Below, piece after piece: positions 1 through 8,317 of a stretch of 64,000 nucleotides of DNA. The stretch is taken from assembly GCA_028277945.1 (NCBI GenBank), contig JANQFH010000024.1:116711-180710 (forward strand), read 5' to 3'. This DNA is from Oligoflexia bacterium (lineage in GTDB: Bacteria; Bdellovibrionota_G; JANQFH01). Position 1 is the first letter of the stretch. Each line of letters opens with the position of its first letter. Both the position numbers and the translations under genes were made by a program. The notes under the pieces were generated by a model. It saw only the letters and a program-made list of their open reading frames with translations, was not told the origin of the DNA and did no database searches.

Positions 1-1
1 G

Positions 2-790
2 GTGTTGGGTCGCGATGAACAGACAAAAGAGGTTTTGGTAACGGGTATGGGTCAGATGCACGTTGAGATTACGGTGGAAAAACTCAAACGCAAGTTTGGC
101 GTTGAGGTTGAGCTGCAGACACCCAAGGTTCCCTACCGCGAGACGATCAACGGCACCACAAAAATACAGGGTAAGTATAAAAAGCAGACCGGTGGTCGGG
201 GTCAATATGGGGATTGCTGGTTAGAGCTGGCACCGCTTGTGCGCGGCAAGGGGTTTGAGTTTGTCAACAAGATTGTCGGCGGGGCGATTCCCAGACAGTA
301 TATACCTGCAGTGGAAAAGGGCATTGTCGAGGCGATGCAGAATGGCGCTATGGCTGGTTATCCCGTGGTCGATGTTAAAGTGACGCTATATGATGGCTCC
401 TATCACGATGTCGACTCGTCAGAGATGGCGTTCAAAATTGCCGGTTCCATGGCTTTTAAAAAAGGTGTTCTCGAAGCGAAACCGGTTTTGCTAGAACCTG
501 TCATGCACGTTGAGATTACCGTTCCTGAAGAGAACATGGGCGATGTTATGGGAGATATCAACAGTCGACGTGGCCGTGTTCTTGGTATGGAACAAAAGGG
601 CCACACACAACTGATCCGTGCACAGGTGCCGATGGCCGAGGTACTTACCTATGCCCCTGACCTTAAGTCGATGACAGCTGGACGTGGTTCGTTTATCATG
701 GAGTTTGATCATTATGACCAGCTGCCAGCGCACTTAAAGGAGAAGGTTGTGGCTGCTAGCCAAAAAGATAGAGCAACAGACGAGAGTTAA
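2..790 (+). CDS. fusA: Translation elongation factor G, C-terminal part (5' truncated by window edge)
   Basis: This is the last 262 codons of an EF-G gene; the start lies outside the window and the first in-frame codon is at base 2. EF-G is the GTPase that drives tRNA-mRNA translocation on the ribosome. What remains is the end of domain III, domain IV with the family motif GGRGQYG (near residue 64) and domain V, including DINSRRGRV and a TAGRGSF stretch near the end. The GTPase domain is not visible. The sequence reads KYKKQTGGRGQYG where housekeeping EF-G usually has an S before GGRGQYG, so this may be an EF-G2-type paralogue rather than the main copy. The next gene starts 43 bases after the stop. 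Confidence 0.93.
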   Translation: MLGRDEQTKEVLVTGMGQMHVEITVEKLKRKFGVEVELQTPKVPYRETINGTTKIQGKYKKQTGGRGQYGDCWLELAPLVRGKGFEFVNKIVGGAIPRQYIPAVEKGIVEAMQNGAMAGYPVVDVKVTLYDGSYHDVDSSEMAFKIAGSMAFKKGVLEAKPVLLEPVMHVEITVPEENMGDVMGDINSRRGRVLGMEQKGHTQLIRAQVPMAEVLTYAPDLKSMTAGRGSFIMEFDHYDQLPAHLKEKVVAASQKDRATDES

Positions 791-833
791 GTTGGTCTGT
801 TAACAAGCAATCGCCACTGGCCAAAGTTATTCC

Positions 834-1937
834 ATGTCCTCTGTCCCGGACTATAAGGTCAAAATACCACCTGAGATCGTCAAGTTTCTTGATAAGGCTG
901 CACCCAAAGATGCCAAGCTTCTTGCTGCTCGGGGTTTGGTACCCATGGCGCCGGATGTACTGATTACGGCGCTGTTTTTGCTATCTGGCGATAGCGATGC
1001 TGAGGTTCGCGATACAGCAAAAAAGAGCCTCTTGGGACAGCCAGAAACCGCCTTAATCAATCTACTCAAGCAACCCTGCCATGCCAAGGTCCTCGACTTT
1101 TACGCAAAAACAAAAATGGATAACAGCACTATTATCGAGGCCATTCTTCTCAACCGCTATACCCCTGATGAAACCTTTGTCTATTTGGCACCGCAGGTTG
1201 GTGAGCAGCTGCTTACAATTATCGCCAACAACCAAGAACGGCTACTACGTTGCCCTAAGATTGGTGAGAGCCTGCGCAAAAATCCACAAGCATCCCAGTC
1301 TGTGATTGATCGTATGGTCTCCTTTTTGCGTTTGAATGGCATCATTCTCGAAGGCGTTAGCGAAGAGCTTACCAGAGAAGAGATCCAACAGATTATGGCC
1401 GAGGATGACCAGCTACTGATCGCGGCGATCTATAACGAAGATGAAGACGATAGCCTAGAAAACCTCTCTATCTCCCTGCTTCAGGAGGAAGATGATGAAG
1501 ATCTGACCAAAGAGGGAGTAAGTCTCGATGATCGGCAGATCTTGAAGAAACTTTCAGAGCTCACAGTTGCAGAAAAGATCAAGCTGGCGATCAAGGGAAA
1601 CAGAGAGGTGCGTACGGTACTGATCAAGGATCCCAACAAGCTCATCTGTACGGCTGTCATCAAGAGTCCAAAGATCAAGGACAATGAAGTGATCAGCATT
1701 GCCCAGATGCGCAGCGTTCATGACGAGATACTACGCTTGATCGCCAGAAATCCCGAGTGGACGAAAAATTACCAAATCAAGAGCTCACTAGTTAACAATC
1801 CCAAGTGTCCCATTCCTGTGGCGGTACAGTTTATCAAGCACCTGCGCGTCAACGACCTTGGTATGCTGTCTAAGAATCGCAATGTCTCACAGCAGGTGCG
1901 CCGCTTTGCCAGGCAGCTCTACAATCAGAAGCGCTAG
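834..1937 (+). CDS. Hypothetical HEAT-like helical protein
   Basis: A 367-residue, mostly helical, soluble protein with no signal peptide or membrane segment. The N-terminal third (DAEVRDTAKKSLL near residue 60) looks like an alpha-helical repeat. Residues about 200-240 form an acidic low-complexity stretch. The C-terminal third has repeated short units (KGNREVRTVLIKDPNKLI and NPEWTKNYQIKSSLVNNP) followed by a basic end, AVQFIKHLRV ... VRRFARQL. I associate this C-terminal pattern with uncharacterised proteins common in Deltaproteobacteria and Acidobacteria, but I know of no assigned function. ATG 834 is the first plausible start; upstream Shine-Dalgarno pairing is weak. It follows the EF-G gene in the same direction and may be co-transcribed with it. 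Confidence 0.75.
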   Translation: MSSVPDYKVKIPPEIVKFLDKAAPKDAKLLAARGLVPMAPDVLITALFLLSGDSDAEVRDTAKKSLLGQPETALINLLKQPCHAKVLDFYAKTKMDNSTIIEAILLNRYTPDETFVYLAPQVGEQLLTIIANNQERLLRCPKIGESLRKNPQASQSVIDRMVSFLRLNGIILEGVSEELTREEIQQIMAEDDQLLIAAIYNEDEDDSLENLSISLLQEEDDEDLTKEGVSLDDRQILKKLSELTVAEKIKLAIKGNREVRTVLIKDPNKLICTAVIKSPKIKDNEVISIAQMRSVHDEILRLIARNPEWTKNYQIKSSLVNNPKCPIPVAVQFIKHLRVNDLGMLSKNRNVSQQVRRFARQLYNQKR

Positions 1938-2349
1938 CATTTTAGGCGCCTATCAACGCAACACGTCATCTACAGCCTAGTGTTTTGGCGCACAACCACT
2001 GTCGCAAAGTTCAAGGTAGTGATCTTAATTTTTGTTCTCCACTCTTCGTTAGCGATGGTACGACAACCTGAGAGAAAATAAAGCGCAGGAGGCCCTTGCA
2101 AAGCGACCGAGCGATTTACTCGCGAGGGAGCGCAGAGCTCGAGAGCATCGCAAAGGCATTAAAAACTATGGTCGATGCGAGTAGCACCCCTAAAGTCTTT
2201 GCGGGCTCTCGAAATAATCGTCCGACGAGCCATTCGCCGAAGGCTGGTTGGGCACGTCCTATAGAAGTGACGTTAAACGTAGAAAGAATTTACAAAACAT
2301 GGGTGGGCCACTAGACTAGGCTTCAGCTTACCAAGGTAGGGTTATCGTG
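1938..2349. other. 412-bp intergenic stretch with no recognised gene
   Basis: No convincing coding region or known RNA family was recognised here. A TTG-started open frame of 72 codons (2096-2314) has no ribosome-binding site and no protein-like motif. The segment 2080-2320 has base composition similar to the genes and contains short inverted repeats, such as AGCC/GGCT around 2228-2245, so an unidentified structured RNA is possible. It also carries the promoter region of the following envelope operon. Confidence 0.4.
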
Positions 2350-3069
2350 ATGACAAAACGGCAGCGACAAAAAGAACTTAGCCAGCCCGATAGGTTTCAT
2401 CTGATCATCGATAGATTGCACGAGAGTCTTGTGCAGCATCGCAGCGAGATCCTCTTTGCCTTTGTGGCGTTGTTGGTGCTGATCGGTCTTGGTGTTGGCG
2501 TTGTTGCCTGGATGGATAGTCGCGAGCGGCGTGCCTTGGATATGCTGGAAGCCATTGAGTTGGACTACAACGCCTACTTTGAAGCGGGGAATGATGAAGA
2601 GAGAGAAGTCGATGTTACCCATCTCATCACCCGACTCGATGAGCTGGCGCAACAAAGGGGCAGTACCAAGGCAGGCGGGCTGGCCTTCTTTTATCTCGGT
2701 GAGCTCTATTACCAAGAAGAGCGCTATGAAGACGCTGTTGCTGCCTATCAAGGTTATCTAAACAAACTGCCAAAAAAATCTCCCTATCGCGCTTGGGTGT
2801 TGACAAATATAGGCTACAGTTATGAGGCGTTGTCCGATTTTGCGGCCGCAGCAGAGAGCTTTTTGGCTGTCGCACAGATGGCGGGTAATCCGCTGCAAGA
2901 CGACGCCTATTTGAATACAGCGCGGGTGTTGGAAAAACAGAATAAGGTTGGTGAGGCACGTCAGTACTATCAACGCTTGATCGATGAGTTTCCGGACTCG
3001 CCGCAGGCACCCTTGGCACGCACCAAACTAGCGCTGTTAGCATCGAAAGAGGCTGCTGCTACTCCATGA
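2350..3069 (+). CDS. Membrane-anchored TPR protein, YfgM/BamD-like
   Basis: 239 residues with a short cytoplasmic N-terminus, one membrane segment at about residues 37-57 (FAFVALLVLIGLGVGVVAWM) and a periplasmic tetratricopeptide region. At least three TPR-like units are visible: LAFFYLGELYYQEERYEDA, YRAWVLTNIGYSYEALSDF and ARVLEKQNKVGEARQYYQ. The topology and length match YfgM-type proteins, which act as ancillary factors of the Sec translocon. Its position directly before a beta-barrel gene and a BamB-like gene supports a role in envelope assembly. ATG 2350 and GTG 2347 are adjacent alternative starts behind an AAGGTAGGG sequence. The stop overlaps the next ATG by four bases (ATGA). Confidence 0.75.
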   Translation: MTKRQRQKELSQPDRFHLIIDRLHESLVQHRSEILFAFVALLVLIGLGVGVVAWMDSRERRALDMLEAIELDYNAYFEAGNDEEREVDVTHLITRLDELAQQRGSTKAGGLAFFYLGELYYQEERYEDAVAAYQGYLNKLPKKSPYRAWVLTNIGYSYEALSDFAAAAESFLAVAQMAGNPLQDDAYLNTARVLEKQNKVGEARQYYQRLIDEFPDSPQAPLARTKLALLASKEAAATP

Positions 3070-3722
3070 ATCCGTTTGCTCTGGCGCAACGTCGATGGAT
3101 CTGTCTATGGGTTTTTGCTAGCATGTTTTTGCCCGGGCTGTCCTATGGTTTTGATTCTCTCAGCAAGCAAGAGTCTTACCTAAACATTCGGCGTGGCCAG
3201 ATGCTATTGGGGTTCACTGCCGGCGCATTGATCAGTGATAGCGGGGTGACCAACAATGGCGAGGACTTTGGCTTTCGCCTCGGTTTTGGCTACTCTTTTA
3301 CCCGTCGCTTGCGGCTTGAGTTCATCTATCAGTTTTCGGTCATTCCTTTTGAATCACCCGATCCCCTCAGTAGTGGCACAAGACAGACGAACTTTCATTT
3401 CAACAGTGAGACCTTCCGTCTAGTCTATCGCTACGACCGCTCCAAGCTCATTCCCTATGGTTTTTTGGGTTTAGGGTTGTATCAGCTCAGTGGCATCAGC
3501 TCCAATACTGGGCTCGATTTTTCTACGGATGTGCATATGCCCGCGGGTCTTGGTATAGAGACCTACCTCTATAAAGACCGCTTTTCTTTGGCGCTCGAGT
3601 ACGCCTACCATTTCATGTTTGATGAGAACCAAGACAGTGGTGTTCTCAACTTGCTGAGCTTAGATGAAGTTTCCTTCGACATCCACATAGCAACCTTACA
3701 AATCTATTGGCATCTGTTTTGA
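3066..3722 (+). CDS. Outer-membrane beta-barrel protein
   Basis: 218 residues with a cleavable-type signal peptide (cleavage probably after the GLSYG region near residue 28). Alternating aromatic and polar strands follow, and the last residue is Phe, the usual C-terminal signature recognised by the Bam complex. Strand-like segments such as DFGFRLGFGYSFTRRLRLEF and YGFLGLGLYQLSG suggest an eight-strand OmpA/OmpW-sized barrel. It overlaps the upstream TPR gene by four bases, and its TGA stop shares one base with the ATG of the BamB-like gene, so the three are probably translationally coupled. The ligand, if any, cannot be inferred. Confidence 0.8.
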   Translation: MNPFALAQRRWICLWVFASMFLPGLSYGFDSLSKQESYLNIRRGQMLLGFTAGALISDSGVTNNGEDFGFRLGFGYSFTRRLRLEFIYQFSVIPFESPDPLSSGTRQTNFHFNSETFRLVYRYDRSKLIPYGFLGLGLYQLSGISSNTGLDFSTDVHMPAGLGIETYLYKDRFSLALEYAYHFMFDENQDSGVLNLLSLDEVSFDIHIATLQIYWHLF

Positions 3723-4912
3723 TGAATTGTCATTTTAGAATAACTACAGCTCCCGAGAAGGTACGGCCTTACTTTCAGGGAACGCGTTCCCTGAAAGTAA
3801 GGCCGTACCTTTTTCTGTTAGGGGCGCTGCTCTCTCTCTGTCTCGTTACCACTGCTTGCAGTAGCAAGAAACCCTATAGACTCAAGTGGGAGCGGGGCAA
3901 GCTCGACGGTGTGGGTGGCTCTCCCATACGCTCTTCACTGCATGGGGCGACAACGCTTTATACCGACAGGTCCGAGTCGGTCATCTATGTTGGCACTCGT
4001 GGTGGTCGCTTGATTGCGCTTGCAGGCAAACGGGGTAAAGCTCTGTGGCAGCTAGCAGGAGAAGCTGGCTATGAGGCTCCTGCAGCCGTGAGCGATCGGG
4101 TTTTGTACCTTGGCAACCTCGATGGCTCTATGGTTGCCGTCGAGCGCCAGCAAGGCGAGCTGTTGTGGGAATACCAAGGGGATGCAGAACTTCTCAGCCA
4201 GCCGGTGATCTTCAAAGAGCTGGTCATTTTTGGCGACAGCGCCAACACTGTGGTGGCCCTCAACCGTAGCGATGGCTCTTTTGCGTGGAAATACCGTGAA
4301 GATCCACCTGCAGATCTTACCTTACGTGGTACTTCAACACCGGTTATTGCCTCAGAACGGGGCTGGCTCTTTGTTGGTTTTAGCGGTGGGGTATTGGCGG
4401 CGCTTGAAGCTGCTACGGGTCGGCTGCTCTGGCGTCAGCAGATAGCCTCCCAGTCACGGCAGATTGATGTGGATGCTACCCCGCTTGTTCTCGGCGAGCG
4501 AGTTTATGTGGCTTCGGTAAGTGGCCCGCTGGTTGCGATGGATCTTACCGGTAATCTGTTGTGGAGCAAACCCCAGTTGCGCACGCAGTTGAGCGTTCAG
4601 GATGATGGTGAGCATCTCTTTGTGGCAACTTTGGATAGTCGCGTTTATGCCTTAGATATGCAAGATGGCAACCAGCTCTGGGAGTGTGATTTAGCCGGTG
4701 ATGGTAGAGTGCCTACTTCGCTGCTTATCGATGGTAACCATCTATTGGTTGCACTCAGTGATGGTCGCGTTGCTGCTCTTTCAGTTCAGGATGGTAACCT
4801 GCTGTGGCAGTACAAGCTTGGTAGACAGATCAGCGGTCGTTTGCTGCAGGCAGGGGATGGTTTTGTTGCCATGAACGGGGCCGAGACCTTGTTCTATTTC
4901 AGCCGTCGTTGA
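3722..4912 (+). CDS. bamB: BamB-like PQQ-repeat outer-membrane lipoprotein
   Basis: 396 residues from ATG 3722, which overlaps the upstream stop as TGATG. A hydrophobic stretch ending in LCLVTTAC gives a lipoprotein signal with the modified Cys at about residue 46. The rest is a chain of beta-propeller repeats with the PQQ-enzyme-like signature: LIALAGKRGKALWQ, MVAVERQQGELLWEY, VVALNRSDGSFAWKY, LAALEAATGRLLWR, VYALDMQDGNQLWE and VAALSVQDGNLLWQY. This is the architecture of BamB, the scaffold of the beta-barrel assembly machinery. The signal peptide is abnormally long because codons 13-30 are formed by a perfect 54-bp palindrome (3758-3811). No other start lies between the palindrome and the hydrophobic core. 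Confidence 0.85.
   Translation: MNCHFRITTAPEKVRPYFQGTRSLKVRPYLFLLGALLSLCLVTTACSSKKPYRLKWERGKLDGVGGSPIRSSLHGATTLYTDRSESVIYVGTRGGRLIALAGKRGKALWQLAGEAGYEAPAAVSDRVLYLGNLDGSMVAVERQQGELLWEYQGDAELLSQPVIFKELVIFGDSANTVVALNRSDGSFAWKYREDPPADLTLRGTSTPVIASERGWLFVGFSGGVLAALEAATGRLLWRQQIASQSRQIDVDATPLVLGERVYVASVSGPLVAMDLTGNLLWSKPQLRTQLSVQDDGEHLFVATLDSRVYALDMQDGNQLWECDLAGDGRVPTSLLIDGNHLLVALSDGRVAALSVQDGNLLWQYKLGRQISGRLLQAGDGFVAMNGAETLFYFSRR
3758..3811. repeat. Perfect 54-bp palindrome inside a coding region
   Basis: Two 27-base arms are exact reverse complements with the axis between 3784 and 3785 (ACGCGT at the centre). It is read through in frame as part of the BamB-like signal peptide. A diverged half copy occurs at 52001-52029, so this is a dispersed repeat and not a gene-specific hairpin. 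Confidence 0.95.
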
Positions 4913-4930
4913 GTTTCTGCAGGCAGGCTA

Positions 4931-7141
4931 GTGACACGGGCAGCCTCCATATGGGTCGTTTTCTTCACATCGGTAGGTTTTTTTCTTATTGCCATGCTTC
5001 CTGGCGAGGCGTGGTTTGACTCTACCGAACTGACCCAAGGGGCTTACTTTCTCGATTCGACCCATCCGCCAGGACAACCTCTATATATCTCTGTTGGTAA
5101 ACTCTTGACCTTTTTACCGCTGGGTTCGATTGCCTTTCGTACCAACCTACTATCCGCGCTCAGCTGTGCCGGTGCCATTGCCGTGGCGAGTCTGTTGCTG
5201 ACGCGCGGCCCTTCCCTATTTTTGGCAGCGCTGTTTGCTCTGGTTTTGAGCATGCATCCAACCATGGCACTACAAGGAGTGCGAAGCGAGGTGTATGGTC
5301 TGCATCTGATTATAGCGATTCTCGTCATCGTATTGATGCAGTGGCGCCTGATGCAGCAACGAGCCGCTATACAACAGGGCTGGCTCCTGCCACTGTTTCT
5401 CTTTGGCCTTGGACTTGCCAATCATCATTTTCTTACCTTGCTGTTACTACCTTTTATCTTGGTTCACGCTCTGCTGTTAAAGGTTCCAAGAGGTCGCAAA
5501 CTACAGTTAGCCCTCTGGGGTATCTTTTTCATGTTGGCTGGCCTCTCTCTCTACCTCTTTCTGCCAGTGCGTAGCCATTCACAACAGGCGATTTTTTCTT
5601 GGGGCGCCCCAACCCATTTTGTCGCCTTGATACACATGCTGGCTGGCAGAGACTATCAAGTCTTCTTTCTGCCGCCGTGGCGCGATTGGGCGCCGTTTCT
5701 AAAAGCGGTTACTACAGTACGGCTAGAGATCATCGTTGCCGCTCTTATCGCCTTCTATCTGCTGCTACGTGCTCGGCAGTGGCAAACGCTGTTACTGCTG
5801 CTTGCTGTGGCCAGCACGCTTCCTGCCTTTCTCGTTCGTGCCTTCAACCCGGAAAACCCAGACGCCCAAGGCTACATTGCCATGGTGCCACTCCTATTCT
5901 ACGTGGTGGTCTTTATGGTCGTGCAAGAGCGCAAGGCGTGGGTACGTGCTGCTTGTATCGGAATCTGCTTTTTATTTGCCGTGCAGCTGGTGATCCGTTC
6001 ACCGGACCCCATAGTACGTCATAGTGATTATCTCGTGGAGGAGTATGTTCAGGACCTAGAAGCAAACGCACCCTATGGCGCGCTCTTTTTTCTCTCTAGT
6101 GACCACGCCATCTTCCCAATGGTCTACAGCCAAAACGTCTTTCGCGCGCGACCCGATCTGCGGTTTATCTCACCGCTATTGGGTCGTGCCCGCTGGTATC
6201 ATGATTATCTTCGGCGTCGTTACCCTGATCTTGACATGCCGCCAGCGCGACGCGGCTGGCTTGCGGCGTTGTTAGAGACCAGCAGACGACCGCTCTTTGC
6301 CGAGCAACCCAAGACTCTGCGAGCTGGTAGCCAAGATCCCGGGGGGCCACAGAGCATACAACCTTGGTACCACTGGTATCGGCTGCACTCATCCACGCAA
6401 CCGCAACAGGAGGTGCAGGCGACCATAGCATCGAGTTTTTTCCAACAAGCCTATACAACCCATCCCCAACGCTACCGCATGACCGCCAGAAAGATTCGTG
6501 ATTTGATCTACGTGACTCGTGGCAACTTCTATTACCGGCAGGGGGATCTTGCTGCAGCAACTCACCAGTTGGAGTTGGCCGTCAACCACGAACCTCTTCC
6601 AGCCATCGTCAGACGTAGCGAGAGGGTGGAAAGGAGTATCCTGCCAATGCATCGTCGCCGACATCCCGTGTGGATCTCGGAGCCGGCAGACAACCTCTAC
6701 TTGCTTGGCAGCTACTATATGCAAGCAGCTGAGGTTGAAGCAGCCCGTAGCGTTTTTGCCGAAGCTGCAGCAGCGGGTAACCCCAATGGCATGTTGTTAC
6801 TTGCGGATCTGGCCTTGCGACAAGGTGACGCCGGCAAGGCTGTGCGCCTGATCCAACGCATTCCGAACGACTTTCCTGAAAAGCCTCTGGCACTTGGCAT
6901 TGCCTATCTAAGGCAAGGAGACTTTGATCTTGCCGAGCGTTTTCTGCGCCAAGGCTCTCGCCGTCTGCCTGAAGATATTCCTTCGCGTCTCTACCTCTCC
7001 CGTATAGAGCGTACCCGTGGCAACTTTACTCGGGCACGCGCGTTGGTCGAGGAGCTGTTACAACAGCATCCCGACAATCCACAGATCTTGCACGAGCTCG
7101 AGACCTTAGAGCGTATTCGTAGCGGTAGGGAGGGAGGCTAG
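4931..7141 (+). CDS. DUF2723-type multi-spanning membrane protein with C-terminal TPRs
   Basis: 736 residues starting at GTG 4931. The first ~350 residues hold about ten hydrophobic segments. The loop after the first one contains WFDSTELTQGAYFLDSTHPPG, matching the DUF2723 (TMEM260-like) signature with its acidic motif and HPPG. This family resembles GT-C glycosyltransferases that use lipid-linked sugars, and vertebrate TMEM260 is an O-mannosyltransferase; activity of the bacterial members is an inference. The soluble C-terminal half (from about residue 350) ends in tetratricopeptide repeats, for example LYLLGSYYMQAAEVEAARSV and LALGIAYLRQGDFDLAERF. It lies 18 bases after the BamB-like gene and 11 before pgeF, in one probable operon. 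Confidence 0.85.
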   Translation: MTRAASIWVVFFTSVGFFLIAMLPGEAWFDSTELTQGAYFLDSTHPPGQPLYISVGKLLTFLPLGSIAFRTNLLSALSCAGAIAVASLLLTRGPSLFLAALFALVLSMHPTMALQGVRSEVYGLHLIIAILVIVLMQWRLMQQRAAIQQGWLLPLFLFGLGLANHHFLTLLLLPFILVHALLLKVPRGRKLQLALWGIFFMLAGLSLYLFLPVRSHSQQAIFSWGAPTHFVALIHMLAGRDYQVFFLPPWRDWAPFLKAVTTVRLEIIVAALIAFYLLLRARQWQTLLLLLAVASTLPAFLVRAFNPENPDAQGYIAMVPLLFYVVVFMVVQERKAWVRAACIGICFLFAVQLVIRSPDPIVRHSDYLVEEYVQDLEANAPYGALFFLSSDHAIFPMVYSQNVFRARPDLRFISPLLGRARWYHDYLRRRYPDLDMPPARRGWLAALLETSRRPLFAEQPKTLRAGSQDPGGPQSIQPWYHWYRLHSSTQPQQEVQATIASSFFQQAYTTHPQRYRMTARKIRDLIYVTRGNFYYRQGDLAAATHQLELAVNHEPLPAIVRRSERVERSILPMHRRRHPVWISEPADNLYLLGSYYMQAAEVEAARSVFAEAAAAGNPNGMLLLADLALRQGDAGKAVRLIQRIPNDFPEKPLALGIAYLRQGDFDLAERFLRQGSRRLPEDIPSRLYLSRIERTRGNFTRARALVEELLQQHPDNPQILHELETLERIRSGREGG

Positions 7142-7152
7142 AGTTCGGTTGC

Positions 7153-7923
7153 ATGTACCTTGTGGCCAACAATCTGCGTCGACTAGGCATCGTCCATGGA
7201 TTCTGTGGCCGTCTCCACGGCCTGAGCTTACCACCCTACAACAGCCTCAATACCGGGCTGCGTTGTGGCGATGAGGAACCACGCGTCTGGCAAAATCTAC
7301 AGCTCATTGGCAGACGTGCTGGCTTCTCCCTACAGCAACTCCACTGGGCGCGGCAGCAGAGTGGTGATGGCATCCTTGAAGTGCGTGGACAGGATCGGGC
7401 TGAGAGCAGTCGCAATAAGGCGGCTGACAGCCTTATCACTCAAGCGACTGGAATGGTGCTGGCTGTGAAGACCGCAGACTGTCTACCTATACTCATCGGC
7501 GCGCAAGGCAGCTCATGGGTTGCCGTGGTGCACATGGGTTGGCGAGGTGCGCTACTCGAGATTCTACCAAAGACCTTAAAACGGTTGATTAAGGCACGGG
7601 TGGCAGTTGGCCAACTATACCTTGCTCTCGGACCTGCTATCGGTCCTTGCTGCCTGCGGTTGGATGGCGCAGCACAAAGCTCATTTGAGAAGCGATTTGC
7701 CAACCACCGCGCTTTCCACCACAAGCGGGGTGAGCAGGCGCTTTATCTCGATCTGTGGGAGCTGGCGACGGCGGCTGCGTTGGCAGCGGGTGTGAACAGA
7801 AAAAATATAGAGATATTAAGGCGTTGTACAGTCTGCCAACCTCGCGCCTACTTCTCTTATCGGCGTGAAGGGGCTCGCACCGGCCGGCAGCTAAGCTTTA
7901 TCATCGCCGCCGGCATTAGGTAG
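7153..7923 (+). CDS. pgeF: Purine nucleoside phosphorylase, YfiH/laccase-domain family
   Basis: 256 residues, the normal size for the family once described as multicopper polyphenol oxidases and now known as purine nucleoside phosphorylases (YfiH, LACC1-like). The metal-binding motifs are present: KTADCLPIL near residue 110, VVHMGWRGAL near residue 125 and LGPAIGPCC near residue 155. The N-terminal GFCGRLHGLSLPPYNSLN also fits. It is the last gene of the envelope operon and overlaps nothing. The product is probably cytoplasmic; in some bacteria the homologue also affects peptidoglycan precursor fidelity. Confidence 0.9.
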   Translation: MYLVANNLRRLGIVHGFCGRLHGLSLPPYNSLNTGLRCGDEEPRVWQNLQLIGRRAGFSLQQLHWARQQSGDGILEVRGQDRAESSRNKAADSLITQATGMVLAVKTADCLPILIGAQGSSWVAVVHMGWRGALLEILPKTLKRLIKARVAVGQLYLALGPAIGPCCLRLDGAAQSSFEKRFANHRAFHHKRGEQALYLDLWELATAAALAAGVNRKNIEILRRCTVCQPRAYFSYRREGARTGRQLSFIIAAGIR

Positions 7924-7950
7924 TTGCTGGATATTAATACAAAAAAAGGC

Positions 7951-7979
7951 TTGTCCTGATCCCGTTAAATAGGTATACC
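7951..7979 (+). promoter_or_regulatory. Candidate sigma70 promoter of ihfA
   Basis: TTGTCC at 7951-7956, a 17-base spacer and TATACC at 7974-7979, about 50 bases before the ihfA start. The spacing is ideal, but the match is by eye only. Confidence 0.5.
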
Positions 7980-8029
7980 ATTTTATTAAAGATTTATCGG
8001 TTAAAGACTTAGAGTCGGGAGGGCTCAAT

Positions 8030-8317
8030 ATGGCACTGACGAAGGCGCACCTCATCGAAAAGGTTACTAATGAGGTTGGCCTCAACAAAAAGGTTGCCAT
8101 GGAGATCATTGAGAGGTTCTTTGAGATCCTCAAAGGCTGCTTAGAGCGTAGCGAAGATTTAAAGATCTCAGGTTTTGGCACCTTTCATGTGCGCCAAAAA
8201 AAGACCCGTATGGGTCGCAACCCGCAAACCGGCGAAGCCATGGAGATCAGCGCGCGCAAAGTGGTCACCTTCAAACCGAGTCAACGCCTGCGCGACGCGC
8301 TTAATGGCAAGTCCTGA
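8030..8317 (+). CDS. ihfA: Integration host factor alpha subunit
   Basis: 95 residues with the full HU/IHF fold: MALTKAHLIEKV at the N-terminus, the DLKISGFGTFHVR saddle, and the DNA-intercalating arm GRNPQTGEAMEIS followed by RKVVTFKPSQRLR. The arm sequence and length fit IHF alpha better than HU. The protein bends DNA at specific sites and helps assemble replication, recombination and transcription complexes; it normally pairs with IHF beta, encoded elsewhere. It has a strong ribosome-binding site (GGGAGGG) six bases before the ATG. The stop is immediately followed by the stop of the convergent gene on the other strand. Confidence 0.93.
   Translation: MALTKAHLIEKVTNEVGLNKKVAMEIIERFFEILKGCLERSEDLKISGFGTFHVRQKKTRMGRNPQTGEAMEISARKVVTFKPSQRLRDALNGKS

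Noticed and set aside
2096-2314. 72-codon open frame in the gap before the envelope operon
   Set aside because: It begins with TTG, has no ribosome-binding site, no hydrophobic core or motif, and its composition looks like structured or decayed DNA.
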